Positions 34,024 through 46,190 of a DNA stretch of 64,000 nucleotides are shown piece by piece. A program made the position numbers and the translations under genes. This DNA comes from Desarmillaria ectypa (lineage: Eukaryota; Basidiomycota; Agaricomycetes; Agaricales; Physalacriaceae), in NCBI GenBank assembly GCA_030407005.1, contig JAUDYN010000008.1:1178001-1242000 (forward strand). Reading direction: 5' to 3'. The first letter of the stretch is position 1. Each line of letters opens with the position of its first letter. The notes beneath the pieces are model-generated. The model made no database searches and had not been told where the DNA came from. It was given only the letters and a program-made list of their open reading frames with translations.

Positions 34024-37000
34024 CCTTTGGGTCTCTGAAGCCAAACATCTTAGCATCCTCAGAGGGGTCAAGTCTTGCTTTGCCAGGGTCAGTGGAGGAT
34101 ATTTCAAGTGTCTACCAAGGCCAAAGTATGAAAGGATCAATTGACAACACCTCAAAAGCAGCTACTTCCCAAGTTAGCAACCCCAGGAGAAGTGGGTCAT
34201 ATAACCTGTAGAAAAAGAGGAAGCTCAAACTGTTGGCACCAATAATCCAGGGCAACTCTACTATCCTCAATTGACTCTTCAACATAGAGAATAGCATCTG
34301 CAAGAAATATGACCCAAGTTCCCCTAACCCTCCATCAGGCACTAACACTTCATAAGATAATAAGAAAGCCAAAGAACAGGCCAGATCTATTAGTGCCTAA
34401 GTAGTAAAAAGGGGGCAGAAGGTTACTATCAAAAAAATACCTGATGAAGAAGACAACACTGCTTTTCTTTGTTGGAAAGAGCAACAGTCAAAGAAAACCA
34501 AAATCCTGATCCCAGAACCAGGAACCCACCCTAACAAGAGGATAGAAGATCATGTATGGTACAAGCCATTCAGAGTTTACTGGACTTTATATGCCATCCA
34601 AATAGCTAAGACCATAGCTACCACCAAAGCCACCCTCTCCATGTGAGTATATTCTAAATGACTTAGAGAAATCACTAAAGACCTTGTCAGAAACCTACAG
34701 AACAAGAAAAATAATGCTCAGAAACAGCTCTATGAGCTCTGAGAACCAATTTGATATATCTGCAGTATCAAAAGTTCTGATAGGGACTTCATGGTTGATG
34801 TACAAATTGCCTCATGCATGGGAAAGAAGATTCTCACCACTAAAGCCCTACTCAATAGTGGTTGTACTGGTAGCTTGATAAACTGCACTTACATCTATGA
34901 CTATAGCCTGGATATCCAACAAGCTACTGTCCCGATTCTCATATATAATGTGGATGGAAGCCATAATAAAGCTGGTAATATTACTGAGTTTGTCAAGCTT
35001 AGAATAACAATTGGCAGGCATACCAAATGAATTGATCTTGCAGTCATAGATTTAGGCTCCAAAATGATCTATTTGGGCCATGATTGGTTGAAACAACATA
35101 ACTTGATCATCAACTGAAAAACTGGGAAGATGATCTTCAGTCATTGTCAATGCATCATGAATCCCCTTCTTTTTTCCAACACAGATGAGGAAGATAGATA
35201 GGATGAAGAACTGAAAGATGATGAAACTATTCTCACTATCAATATGCAAGAAGAACTAGTCATACAAGCAGTACACCATGCCAATGACCTAGCAGCAGCT
35301 GCTCACACTGAAAAGTCTAAGAAAACTTTCAAAGAATTGGTATCTTCTCAATACCAAAGCTTCCAAGACTTATTCTCCAAAGAAAGTTTCAACAAGTTGC
35401 CAGAACAGAAGTCTTAGGACCATGCCATTAAGCTGATTCTCAATGCGAAATTCATGCTAGACTGCAAAGTCTACTCATTGAATTGAACTGAACAGGAATA
35501 ACTTAACAAATTCCTGAACAAGAACCTCAGCTCAGGATGAATTCATCCATCTAAATCCCTATTTGCATTACCTTTCTTTTTTATAAAAAAGAAAGATAGC
35601 TCTCTCTGCTCTGTTCAGGACTACTGAAAGCTGAATGAGATGATGATCAAGAGTCATTATCCACTCTCTTTGACCTCTGAGCTCATTGATAAACTATATG
35701 GAGCCAAGTACTTTTCCATGCTGGATGTTTATTGGGGATACAATAATGTTCAGATCTAGGAAGGAGATGAAGAAAAAGCTGTTTTTCACATGAATCACAG
35801 GCTCTTTGAACCCACAGTAATGTTCTTTGGCCTCACCAACTTACCTGCTACCTTCCAGTGGATGATAAATGACATTTTCCAGGATCTTATCATAGATGGA
35901 AAAGTCATGATTTATCTTGATGATATTCTTATATTCACAAAAACCCTGAAGGAACACTGGCAAATCATTCAACAAGTACTGCAGTGGCTGTGAGAAAACA
36001 AGTTATTCCTCAAGGCTGAGAAGTGCAAATTCAAAGTGCTAGAGACCAAATATTTAGGCATCATTATCAGTGAAAACATCATATGAATGAATCTAATCAA
36101 AGTTATTGGAATAGCTGAATGGCCAACAAAAAGAAATTGCAATCCTTTTTAGGATTCACTAATTTTTACTGAAAATTCATATAAGACTATTCTCAAATCA
36201 TATGCCTGCTAATGCAGCTAACCAGGAATGCTGAATGGAATTGGAGAAAGGAATAAGAGAAAGCTTTTCTCTAACTGAAGAAACAGATAATGACAAATAT
36301 TATTTTAGCTATTTCATCAGATGATGGGAAGTTCAGAGTTGAGGCTGACACCAGTGATGGAGCTATAGGCACAGTACTCAGTTAGGAGCAAGAGAGCAAA
36401 TGAAGGCCCATTGCATTCATGTCAAAAGCTTTTACCATCACTGAACACAATTATGAGATATATGACAAGAAGCTATTGGCCATTATGCTCACCTTGGAAG
36501 AATGGCAACACTATCTAATGAGTGCCAAGAAGGAAATTGAAATCTAGATAGATCATCAAAACCTCTAATATTTCTAAAAGCCACAAAAGTTGAATCAATG
36601 ATAAGTCCAATGAGTAACTGAACTGGCTGAATACCACTTCATTTTACAATACAAATCAGACACTGCTAACTGAAAGGCTGACTTGCTCAGTCAACAAGAC
36701 AATCACAACCAAGAGAAAGAAGACAACAATAATATGGTAGTTTTTCTTCCAAAACATTTCTGTGCACTTATCTTGCCTATGAGCACCAAAGAACAGGAGA
36801 GAATCTAAGATATAACATGACAAAAGGATAAGTGGGACCACAGCATTGCTACATTCCTTGATCATGAACAAGGAATCACTCAGGATCAAGAAATTCTATA
36901 TTATGATGGGCATATCTATATTCCTTGAGACAAAATCTTATGAGGCAAAATCATTGTCTGTCATCATGACCATATCACAGCAGGATATCCTGGTATTACT

Positions 37001-38505
37001 AAGACCACTGAACTTATTCTTCAAGAATATTGGTGGCCTAAGCTGAAGAAGGACATAGAAAAGTATGTCAAAGAATGTGAAACCTGTCAGCACACCAAGG
37101 TTAGCACCCAGTCTAAGGCAGCTCTCTTACACTCAAACACAGTCTTCATCACCCCTTGGATGCATATCTCCATCAATATAGTCACTGGACTCCCTGAATC
37201 CAATAGTTATGATGCACTACTAGTCATAGTGGATCAATTTTCCAAAATGATAGTACCAGTCATCTGCTACAAGGAACTCTCCACAGAAGAGTGGGCACAA
37301 ATCCTTTGTGACCACATCTATTCTAAACATGGGATGCCCCAAGTTGTTATCTCAGACCATAGACCCTAATTCATCTTGATCTTTATGAAGGATTTATACT
37401 GAATGTTAAATATCACCCTGAACACCTTCACTGCCTACCACCCACAAACTGATGGACAGACAGAATGAGTAAACCAGGAGATTGAGAAATATCTCTAAAT
37501 TTTCATTAATCACTAACAAGACAACTGGAGTGACTGGCTACCAATAGTGGAGTTTACACATAACAACTGCATATATTTGGCCACAGAAAAAAGTCTGTTT
37601 ATAGTTCTTTATGGAAGAAACCTATGACTTATATCTGACTCAATATGAGATACTCTGTTTACAAATCCAGCAGCCATAGAATTTACTAAAACCATAGCCC
37701 AGATTCACAAAAAGGTGCATAATGCTTTAAAAAAAGTGGCAACTCAGATGAAGAAACAATATGACAAGAAAAAGTGGGCAGCACAGAATTATCAAGTTGG
37801 TGACAAGGTCTGGTTAGACATCAGTAATCTACATCTACCACAACCAAAGAAGAAACTCAATGACAAATAAACAGGACCATTTGAAATCCTCAAAAAAGCC
37901 AGTGTGGTAGTATATAAACTAAAACTGCCACCATACTGGAAATTTTATCCCTGCTTCAATAAGAAGCTATTAATATCTTACCTCATGCTCACATTCTCTA
38001 ATCAACAGTCACCACCACTGCCACCACCAGACCTTGTGGATGGACAAGAAAAATATAAGATTGAAGAGATATTAGATTCCCAGATATACTATATATAAGC
38101 CAAAAAGAGATAACAGTCTAAGACTGTAATAGACTATCTTGTCAAATGGAAGGGATGGACTCAGGAATACAACTTATAAGTCAGGGAGACAGAGATAACA
38201 AATGCACAAGAAGCTATCATTGAGTATAAAAAAGGTATACAACAAGGATGAGCAGTGGACATCACCAAAATTATAACATAAGATAAAGTGATCATCATGA
38301 TTCTTGATCATGAGTACTCAGAAAATGGAGATGTTGCTTATCTGGCACAATAATGAGATAGAGTTCAATGATGGATCAGAAATCCAGACTAGAACTAGTG
38401 GAAATCACTATTGAATGTATATTGGACTACTCAAGCAGTGTCCTAATATAACACCCCTGAAGAAGAGCTCTAGCAGTCAGAACAACTGCTTTAACAAGAG
38501 GGTAA
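34024..38505 (+). pseudogene. pol: Pol remnant, copy C (3' part)
   Basis: Collinear with pol of copy A at the protein level but full of stops. Pieces: protease LLNSGCTGSLIN (active-site Asp changed to Asn); RT MFFGLTNLPATFQWMINDIF and IYLDDILIFTK (35,790-35,990); RNase H VEADTSDGAIGT-like (36,350); integrase CETCQHTK and IVTGLPESNSYDALLVIVD (37,160-37,369); chromodomain DYLVKWKGWTQEYN (38,130). Contains almost no CpG. Confidence 0.8.
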
Positions 38506-38910
38506 TATTATGATTTTTTCATTTTTTATCTTATCTTATCTTATTGTCACCCTCATCTTATCCTGTATCTTCCATCTTATTGATTGACACCCAGTACTCA
38601 TCAATATTTTTCATATCCATGATGGCATCATACAATAACCTCACTATACTTGTACAATAAGCATGCCATCTCCTTATTCTCACATGGACATCTCATTGTT
38701 ACAGTTATATATTTAGATCATCATTTTAGTATATAAGTTGCATAGTTTATGCTATATATTCTCCATCTTTCAACTAAAGTTTATTTCTATATCATATATT
38801 CTCCACAACTGATCAGAAGACTATAGCCATGCCTAAGGGTGACTGTCTGAATGTGAGACAGCCCAAAGGATCATGTGAGTCTGCAGATCATGTGGACTAT
38901 AGGTCTAACA
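38506..38910 (+). repeat. Gypsy copy C, 3' LTR
   Basis: 405 bp, same length as the 5' LTR. The starting TGTTA has decayed to TATTA. Similarity to 20890-21294 is clear along the full length. Confidence 0.8.
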
Positions 38911-41020
38911 TATTATGACTAGAGGATCTACATTTCTCATAACTATGCAGTATAAGGAGAAATCATCATTCACTGCCATGACTATATTACAGCAGGATAC
39001 TCTGGAGTGGAGAAGATGAAGGAGCTAGTCCTATGAGACTACTGATGGCCTAAGATGAAGAAGGATGTTGAAACTTATGTCCAAGAGTGTAAGACTTGTA
39101 TAAGGACCAAATCAAGCACTCAGACCAAACACACACCACTTCACTCTAATAAAGTACTCTCAGAGCCATGAACACATATTTCAGTTGATATGGTTACTAG
39201 ACTCTCTATCTCCAATGGCCATGATACAATCCTAGTCATCATTGACTGATTCTTCAAAGAAATAATCATGATTGCCTGCAGTACCAAGCTCTCATCCAAA
39301 GGATAGGCTCAGATTCTATGTGATGAGGTATATGCTAAATATAGCATGCCTATAACTGTCATATCTGATTGAGGACCACAATTTGTATTCAAATTTCTAG
39401 CAGATTTGTATGATATGCTCTAGATCAAAGGGAATGCCTCTACAGCCTTTCATCCCCAAACTGATGAATAGATAGAGCACATTAATCAAGAAGTGAAAAA
39501 GTATCTTAGGATATTTATCAACCACCAACAAGATGACTGGGCTAAATAGCTGCCAGTGGCAGCTTTTCAACACAACAACTACATACACTCTGCTATAGAC
39601 AAAAGCCTATTCCAGGTCAATTATGGCTGAAATCCTCAAATCACCCCTGACTTGAACACCCATTCTCCTTTCTGAACTCCTGCATCTGAATCATTTAAAG
39701 ACATAATAAAACATATTTATAAAGAAACTCAAACCACCCTGCAAAAAGCTGCTGAGCAGATGAAGATCTAATATGATAAGAAGAAATAGACAGCAGTCAA
39801 ATACCAAATCAGTCAAAAGGTTTGGCTTAACACTACCAATCTACATTTGCCTCATTCTAAGAAGAAGCTTGATGACAAGAGAGTTGAGCCTTTTTCTATT
39901 ATCAATAAATATGGTCTCTCAGCTTACAAGCTAAAACTTCCACTAGCATGAAAAATCTATCTGGTCTTCAATGAAACTCTTCTCATAGCATATGTTCCAC
40001 CAGCCTTCCCCAATCAGAAACAACCATCTCCTCTCTCACCAGACATCATCCACAGTGAAGAGGAATATAAGATTGAATCCATTCTTGATGATAGACCCTG
40101 CAAGATTTGTAGAAGAAAGAGGCAACTGCCAAGAATAGTCACTGACTATCTGGTCAAGTGGAAGGGCTATAAATCTGAGGAAAACCAATGGGTCACTGAG
40201 AGAAACTTGAGCAATGCAAAGAGAGCAATTGCCAAGTACTTTAAGGCCAAAGAAGCTATGGAAGTACAAGCAGTCATAGTAGCTCCTACCATGGCCATGG
40301 TTATCATTGATGCTAAGAAGAATGATGCTAAATAGAAATATTTAGTTAAAAAATATCCACACATTGAATATTAGTACTATGAGGAAGTAATCCCAGAACT
40401 GAAAATGCTCATCAACAAGTATTAGAAGGCTAATGACTAGGATGGGAATAAGAGAGATAACCAATGAAATAGAGACAATAATGTATAGAACATATGGGGG
40501 ACCCTTTTAAGGGACTGATAGTCAGATCATAATGACAGTTGGGATGTCTGTTTTAATAAGAGGATATTATTATAATTTTACTACTTTTTATGTTTATATT
40601 ATTTTATTCTCCTTCTAATCTAAGTGCTGATCTTATCACATCTAATCTCAACACCAAGCATGGATCACAGACCAGTCATCTTATTGTCACCAAATGACAA
40701 CAGGCCATTATACTATAGCTTGTGATGGTCACCTGATTATACTCTTGTATTTATTGTTTCATGCATGAACACATTGTTTTACTCTTTATTATTAGACCTC
40801 TAATTTTAATATATAAGTAGGATAGCTCTCACTGTATATTCTCCAGCTTCAAACTAAGTTTAATCTATACTGAACTTTCTTGTTGACTCATCCTCTTGCC
40901 TAAGGCTAGTCCTTAGTTTTGACTCTTCATCAACAACTCTATAGGACTCATTGAGTGATTGTATGAATATGATACAGCCCACTATTTACCTTTGTTGTTT
41001 AGCAGATTTCAGGTCTAACA
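38911..41020 (+). mobile_element. Gypsy copy D, 5'-truncated
   Basis: Begins abruptly at the copy C LTR inside an integrase: HCHDYITAGYSG, then WPKMKKDVETYVQECKTC, SVDMVTRL and NASTAFHPQTD. A chromodomain follows (DYLVKWKGYKSEENQWVTE, about 40,140). A 456-bp LTR (40565-41020, TATTA...TAACA) closes it. The sequence differs clearly from copies A-C, so it is another subfamily. The gag/RT half is missing. All frames are broken. Confidence 0.7.
40565..41020 (+). repeat. Gypsy copy D, 3' LTR
   Basis: Starts TATTATTATAATTTTAC (decayed TGTTA) and ends AGGTCTAACA, after which copia sequence resumes. Confidence 0.6.
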
Positions 41021-41960
41021 GGTCTGAAGTAGATGATTTTTGCATCTTTCTGTATACATATCATATACAAAAGATCTTGCAAAAACAAACTATAATTCTC
41101 TTATCAGAGAGTTTGCAAGCATTACACCATGCAACAAAACTAGTCTGATTATAGCAGAAAGTGATATCAAGTGATAGCCACTTAAACATAAGATCAGTAA
41201 AGAGACTATTTAGGAAGAAAATGGTCAAAGATATAGATGTGAATGAGTCAGCTAAACCTCAAAAGAATTGTGAAGCCTGTATATAGATGTTAGGTGATGA
41301 CTTATCCCTAGTAATATCAAACAAGTATGACTATATCTTGACACTTGTATACAGTAATTAGAAACCAGACTATTATTGTGACTGCAGCCTAGCCACATGT
41401 GTGATTTTGCAATCTGTCATTATGTACATATATGCTAAGATACTATGAGTGAGTAGGATATAACTGATATGACAATACAAATACTATGCAAGAACTGAAT
41501 AAGAAGTAGAGTTAGATTATAAAAAGTAGAGAATACTAAACAGAACTTAGTTATAGCACTGTATCTACTGGACATGCTAGATAAGAAGGCTGAACCCTAA
41601 ACTCTAAATACTATATACTGAACTTGAAGTATACACTCATAAGAGTTAGATAAAAACTAGAAGATTATATTACACTAGTGATGATGCATTATACCTAAAA
41701 ATCCAGAGAGTTTCTTGCACAAGATAATAAAAATAACATCTACAGACCTTGATAATAGGTTTCAGCTGACATCTATAAGCCTGAATCCTAGTATTCTAGG
41801 AATTCATTTGTTATCATATTTATAAGAAGACTTAGTGAATCCAAGAAAGAAGTACAGAGAAATATATGATATTGTGACAGTGTTGAGTACTTAGGTCTGT
41901 CAATTGCCAGTCAGTAAGTCTGCAGACTTAAGAGAGAGATCTGTCTGGGCCCATCTAGAG
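41021..41960 (+). pseudogene. Copia pre-integrase/integrase remnant
   Basis: Reads ALHHATKLV, then SDSHLNIRSVKRLFRKKMVK and DVNESAKPQKNCEACI, which is the GAG-pre-integrase zinc region (H...H...C-x2-C) of copia Pol. Further integrase-like fragments extend to about 41,960. Stops throughout. Confidence 0.6.
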
Positions 41961-44687
41961 TGAGCTTATTATAAAAATAAAACTAGAATTGAAAGGTCTG
42001 ACTCAGATGCTCAATAAGATGGCAGTGATAGTAGACTATATATGTAGAAGTCTGAAAATTATGCAGCATTTGTAATTCAAATTTATAGTAGAAGTAACTA
42101 GCTATCATAGAATAGAAGCTAAGTTTTGCCTCCCTCTTAGTTATGATATATATGTAAAAAGTGATGCTGTGACTTTGGAGCTGTTCATGACTTCAAATAT
42201 TGTATAGATTTAGCAAGTTCACCTAGAGAAATATGAGATATTTTGGAATAAGACTTTTAGGAGACCTGATCAGAGTGAATATAAAATCAGTGAAGCTGTT
42301 TCTGTTCTGCTAAGCTATAATAAGTCTGTTCAGGATATGATCTAAAGTGAAAACTCAAATTCTATTCTGTTCTATTCTGTATTAGTTCTACTCTGAGTTC
42401 TGTTTTTAAATCTGTTTCTGAATGTGTCTAAAGTGTTCTTAAGTCAAAATATTCTGTTTGAGTCAGTTTGAGAATGTCTATATACAGTTGTATAATGAGT
42501 ATAGTGAGTAGGCTAATTCAGTGATTAGCCTATGCATTTAAATAGCAAGCTCACTAGAGTTGTGATTTGTATCATCTTAGTTCTGTTAAGATCAGTGTCC
42601 TAAAAGATGATGACTATACTAGAAGTGCAAAATGCTATAACACTACACACACTAACATACTCAACAATTTGTGGTTTAAAGGAGATAAAGTTATATTTGG
42701 TTGAATATTTGTATTATAAATACTAGATTCCAGGTAGCAATTGAATATATATAATTTTGAATATACTTGAAATGACACAAGTTGCTACTTTCTGTATTAC
42801 TGAACATGATGGGCTGCCTGATGCAGTTCCTGAATATGTACTAACTACCTAGTTGCAGTGTCTAAACTGATACTGTCTGCCTGATTGAAGTTTTACTGGT
42901 ACTATATAGATTCTGGTCTGTGTCTTAGCTTTCTGTCTGTAACTTTCTGAACTGATTGCTTGCTAACTGTTCTTGCACACACAAAGTGACCAGATCACTC
43001 AATTCTATTTCAGGTGAGTCTGCAACTCAAAGCTCTTGGCCAATAAAATCTGTACTATTTGCTTGGTAGTATTCTAGAGGCCAGCAACTTGCTATCCTGC
43101 TGTGACAAGCTGGTATTTATACTATTCTACCTTTCTCTATATTTTCAATAGTTTTAGGTATCATGATTACTCTTGCTGATGCAAATCAGGCAGGTATGAG
43201 CTCATATCTCTACTATTAGGTAATCCTGATCATATTTAATTCTATTTGTCTCAGTTTTCAGACTGATACCATCAGATAGCTATCACTGCTGGGATACCAG
43301 TTCCAACTAGGAATATGTTTATTACTAGTTCTGGACTTTTAGTTTTCTTCAAAGCTGATTATTGAGTTGTTAGTCCTGTTGCTGAGAGTTTAAACCCATC
43401 ATAGTTACTCTTACTGATCTAGTGGGGCTTTTTGACTTTCAGGTTATCTTTATATGCTTTTCTTATGGGTATAATCACATACACATAGTTTGTATATTAA
43501 TAAAATACAATTTTATATGCTTTTTATAGCAGTGAAGTCTAGTAAGCATATCAGTCCCTCATTTTAAAAGTATCAAATTCACTTTGAAGGTTGTGTCACA
43601 CCAGTGAACTCTCTTTCTGTAAAAGTTCCTAGACTTAGGATCTCAATTGAGAAAGCTTTGAGTGTTGAGAATACAAAAATCCTTATAGGATTTTGAAGTA
43701 CTATCAAGTCATATTAGAAATAATAGCCTCCTCTAAATCTTATGAGGATGACTGTATATTATGTAGTTTATGTGAGTATGTGTGAGTGTTAGAGTGTTAT
43801 CATGCTAGTACCCATGCTATTCCACAGATGCCTACAGCTAGCCTCATCATCATGCACCAAGACATTAGGTCTGTGAGTGAAAGAGCAAGAGCAAGTGAAG
43901 AGAGCTAGAAATAAATTAAATTGATCTGTGTTTAGGATAGAGGTTTTATGTTGATCAACAGCAGAGTTTTTACTGAAGTTCTGGTGGTATTCTGACCAGG
44001 TATTTCTATTTCCTCAGATTTCTTCAGTTGTCCTAGCTGGTCTTTCTTCTCAGTATTAGTAGTTCCCCTAGTTCTTTTAGTTCTGAATGTCCTTCTGAGC
44101 ATCCAATAAGGGTCATTCATATTGTTCCAACCAGGGAGTGAGAGTGTGTATTCAGAAAGTTGCTGCCTTTCCCATCTATAGTTCTAGTTATTATACTAGT
44201 TCTGGTTTTAGAGAGATTGACCATAAACTAGTGTGGGAATTTTGAGCTTCTATGGAATTTTAAGCCCTACTATAGGATTATATCTGCAAGATGATCAAAC
44301 ATGAATCCATTCAGGTATATTTAGGAGGAAGTATCAATGCAGATTCAGGTTTGAAATACAGTGTTATCAGGGATTTTTTCAATGGTGATGCTAGTAAAAG
44401 ACTGAGTATGAAGTGGTCCAAGTGAGAATGAAGTGTTTTGTGTTTTGTGATGCTAGAATAGAGAAGAGTTGACAGTGAGTGATTGGTGTCTGTATTAAAC
44501 AGACAGGTCAGTAATATAAAGGTTCTGGTCATCTAAGAACTATTTATTGAGATAATAAATAGAAATAGGTGAGATTAATCCTGTGAAAACTGCTAGTCTA
44601 AGAAGTGTAAAACATGCATATACATCATTATGTGAGGTATGTCAGGTTAGACTCCAGAAAGGAGGGTGAGGATAGCTTTAGACTAAT
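41961..44687. other. AT-rich, CpG-poor stretch without recognisable gene
   Basis: Probably ruined copia polymerase sequence and other decayed repeats. I recognise no RT motif. T-rich simple patches occur near 42,360-42,480. Confidence 0.4.
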
Positions 44688-45291
44688 TGTTGATAACCAA
44701 CTTGACAAATAAGGTCAAATACCTAGGCTGCTTTGCATTCAGATAGTCACCTATAGTGTTATCACAAGTCTATCATTAATCAGACAACTAAAGTCTTAGT
44801 TTATAACAAAGAAGAAATTCAGAGAAGTCAGGAGATACTCAAGATGAGTATAGAATTAAACTTTAGTCAAAAGCTGAGATTTAAGGCCACAGCTTTACCT
44901 ACTTATATATAAAATATCATACCCTAATAATAAATACAATGAGTCAGAGTCTAATGCATACATTATACAGTTTCATGCCTGAAACCAGGAAATTATTAGA
45001 GATAATCTATATTACAGTAAACAGCTCTGGTCAGTCTGGTATTGATGCACTAATCAGACTGACAGAAAGTTCAGAATCTTGCCTTCAGGTATTTCAGCCA
45101 TCATGTGTAAAAGTCCTGGTCAAGAATGTGGAGAGGTCATAGAGAGGATGCATATTAGCTTGTATATCCCTGTGAGTCATCTTGTATGACTGTGTATGAG
45201 TCATGATGATATAAGTGATTCAGACACTTAGATAGTAGATCAGATAAGAGGTAATATCTGGATAAGATAAGATAATGAAAAAATTATAATA
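44688..45291 (-). repeat. Solo gypsy LTR (family F), minus strand
   Basis: About 604 bp, from TGTTGATAACC to ...AATTATAATA (decayed TAACA). It is the inverted counterpart of the LTR at 54458-56636; shared landmarks include AGATACTCAAGATGAGTATA and CAGACAACTAA. It interrupts copia sequence just before RNase H. No matching target duplication was found. Confidence 0.6.
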
Positions 45292-45739
45292 TATGCAGGA
45301 GGAGCTGTTACTTGGAGTTTAAAAAAACAGCCCACTGCAATCTTATCTACTATAAAAGCAGAATATATAGCTCTTGCATACATAACCTAAAAAGTAATAT
45401 AATTAGAGGCAATTCTAATTGAATTAGAATTGTCATCTGATTATTATAAGCCAGGACTCTTATTCATCTCTTTTACATTATTACTATACCTATATGAGAT
45501 AACTTCAGCCTTCCTACTGTGGTATATAGATACTGTCATCTTTAATTATTTCACATATAACTAACATATAGACTTCTTATTATAGTTCTATTATTAGATC
45601 TAAATACTAATAGTACAACTACTATTTTCATTGACAATCAGTTAGCAATCAAATTTACTGAGAACTCTATATTTCATGCACAATTAAAGCATATAGATAT
45701 ACAGCATCATTTTATTTATGAGTGCATGACTTCAAATGA
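45292..45739 (+). pseudogene. Copia RNase H remnant, 5' part
   Basis: GAVTWSLKKQPTAILSTIKAEY then ALAYIT is the conserved copia RNase H motif. The frame (with stops) runs on to IDNQLAIKFTENS and HHFIYECMTSNE, where copy B is inserted. It continues at 54045. Confidence 0.75.
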
Positions 45740-46157
45740 TGTTAGGACCCTGTCTATACACATGACTTGGGATGTAAGTGTCTCTCTGGGCTGTCTCGCA
45801 TTTGGACAATCACCCATTAATGAGAGGTAGACTTTAGTCTTTGGTGTGGTGCAGTAGAAGGTATATGAATCTAATTTAGTCAAAAGATAGAGTACAATGG
45901 TGGGTTTTACTCTACTTATATACTGAAAATATGGTAGTTATTATTAGGTGAAACACTATGGTCCATAAGGAAACAGTTTGGTCCAGGAGAGGATAGTGTG
46001 GAGTTGGATGGATCATAATCCAATGGGAATGAATGAGGGTGACATTCTGTGTGAAACTGGGGTGGTGGTCAGTGAATAGGTCGATACAAAGTGAGAACTA
46101 CAGTGGATTAGATAAATGTGTCATGGATATGACTTGGATAATGGAAAAATCATAACA
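45740..46157 (-). repeat. Copy B 3' LTR
   Basis: 418 bp. The adjoining CCCCCTTGTT (46161 onward) is the reverse complement of the polypurine tract. Confidence 0.85.
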
Positions 46158-46190
46158 TTACCCCCTTGTTAAAAGCAGTCATCCCGACTG

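Larger units (their letters stand above)
20890..38910 (+). mobile_element. Gypsy copy C, heavily mutated, split by copy A
   Basis: Two 405-bp LTRs (20890-21294 and 38506-38910) bracket a complete but ruined chromodomain gypsy element. Remnants are collinear with copy A: ORF1, gag, the gag/pol frameshift hairpin, protease, RT, RNase H, integrase and chromodomain. Copy A is inserted in the N-terminal pol region; joining 24068 to 34024 restores continuous similarity to pol of copy A. CpG is almost absent and dozens of stops are present. The sequences outside the two LTRs (CAAGG left, TATTA right) do not match, so recombination or deletion has altered at least one side. Confidence 0.8.
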
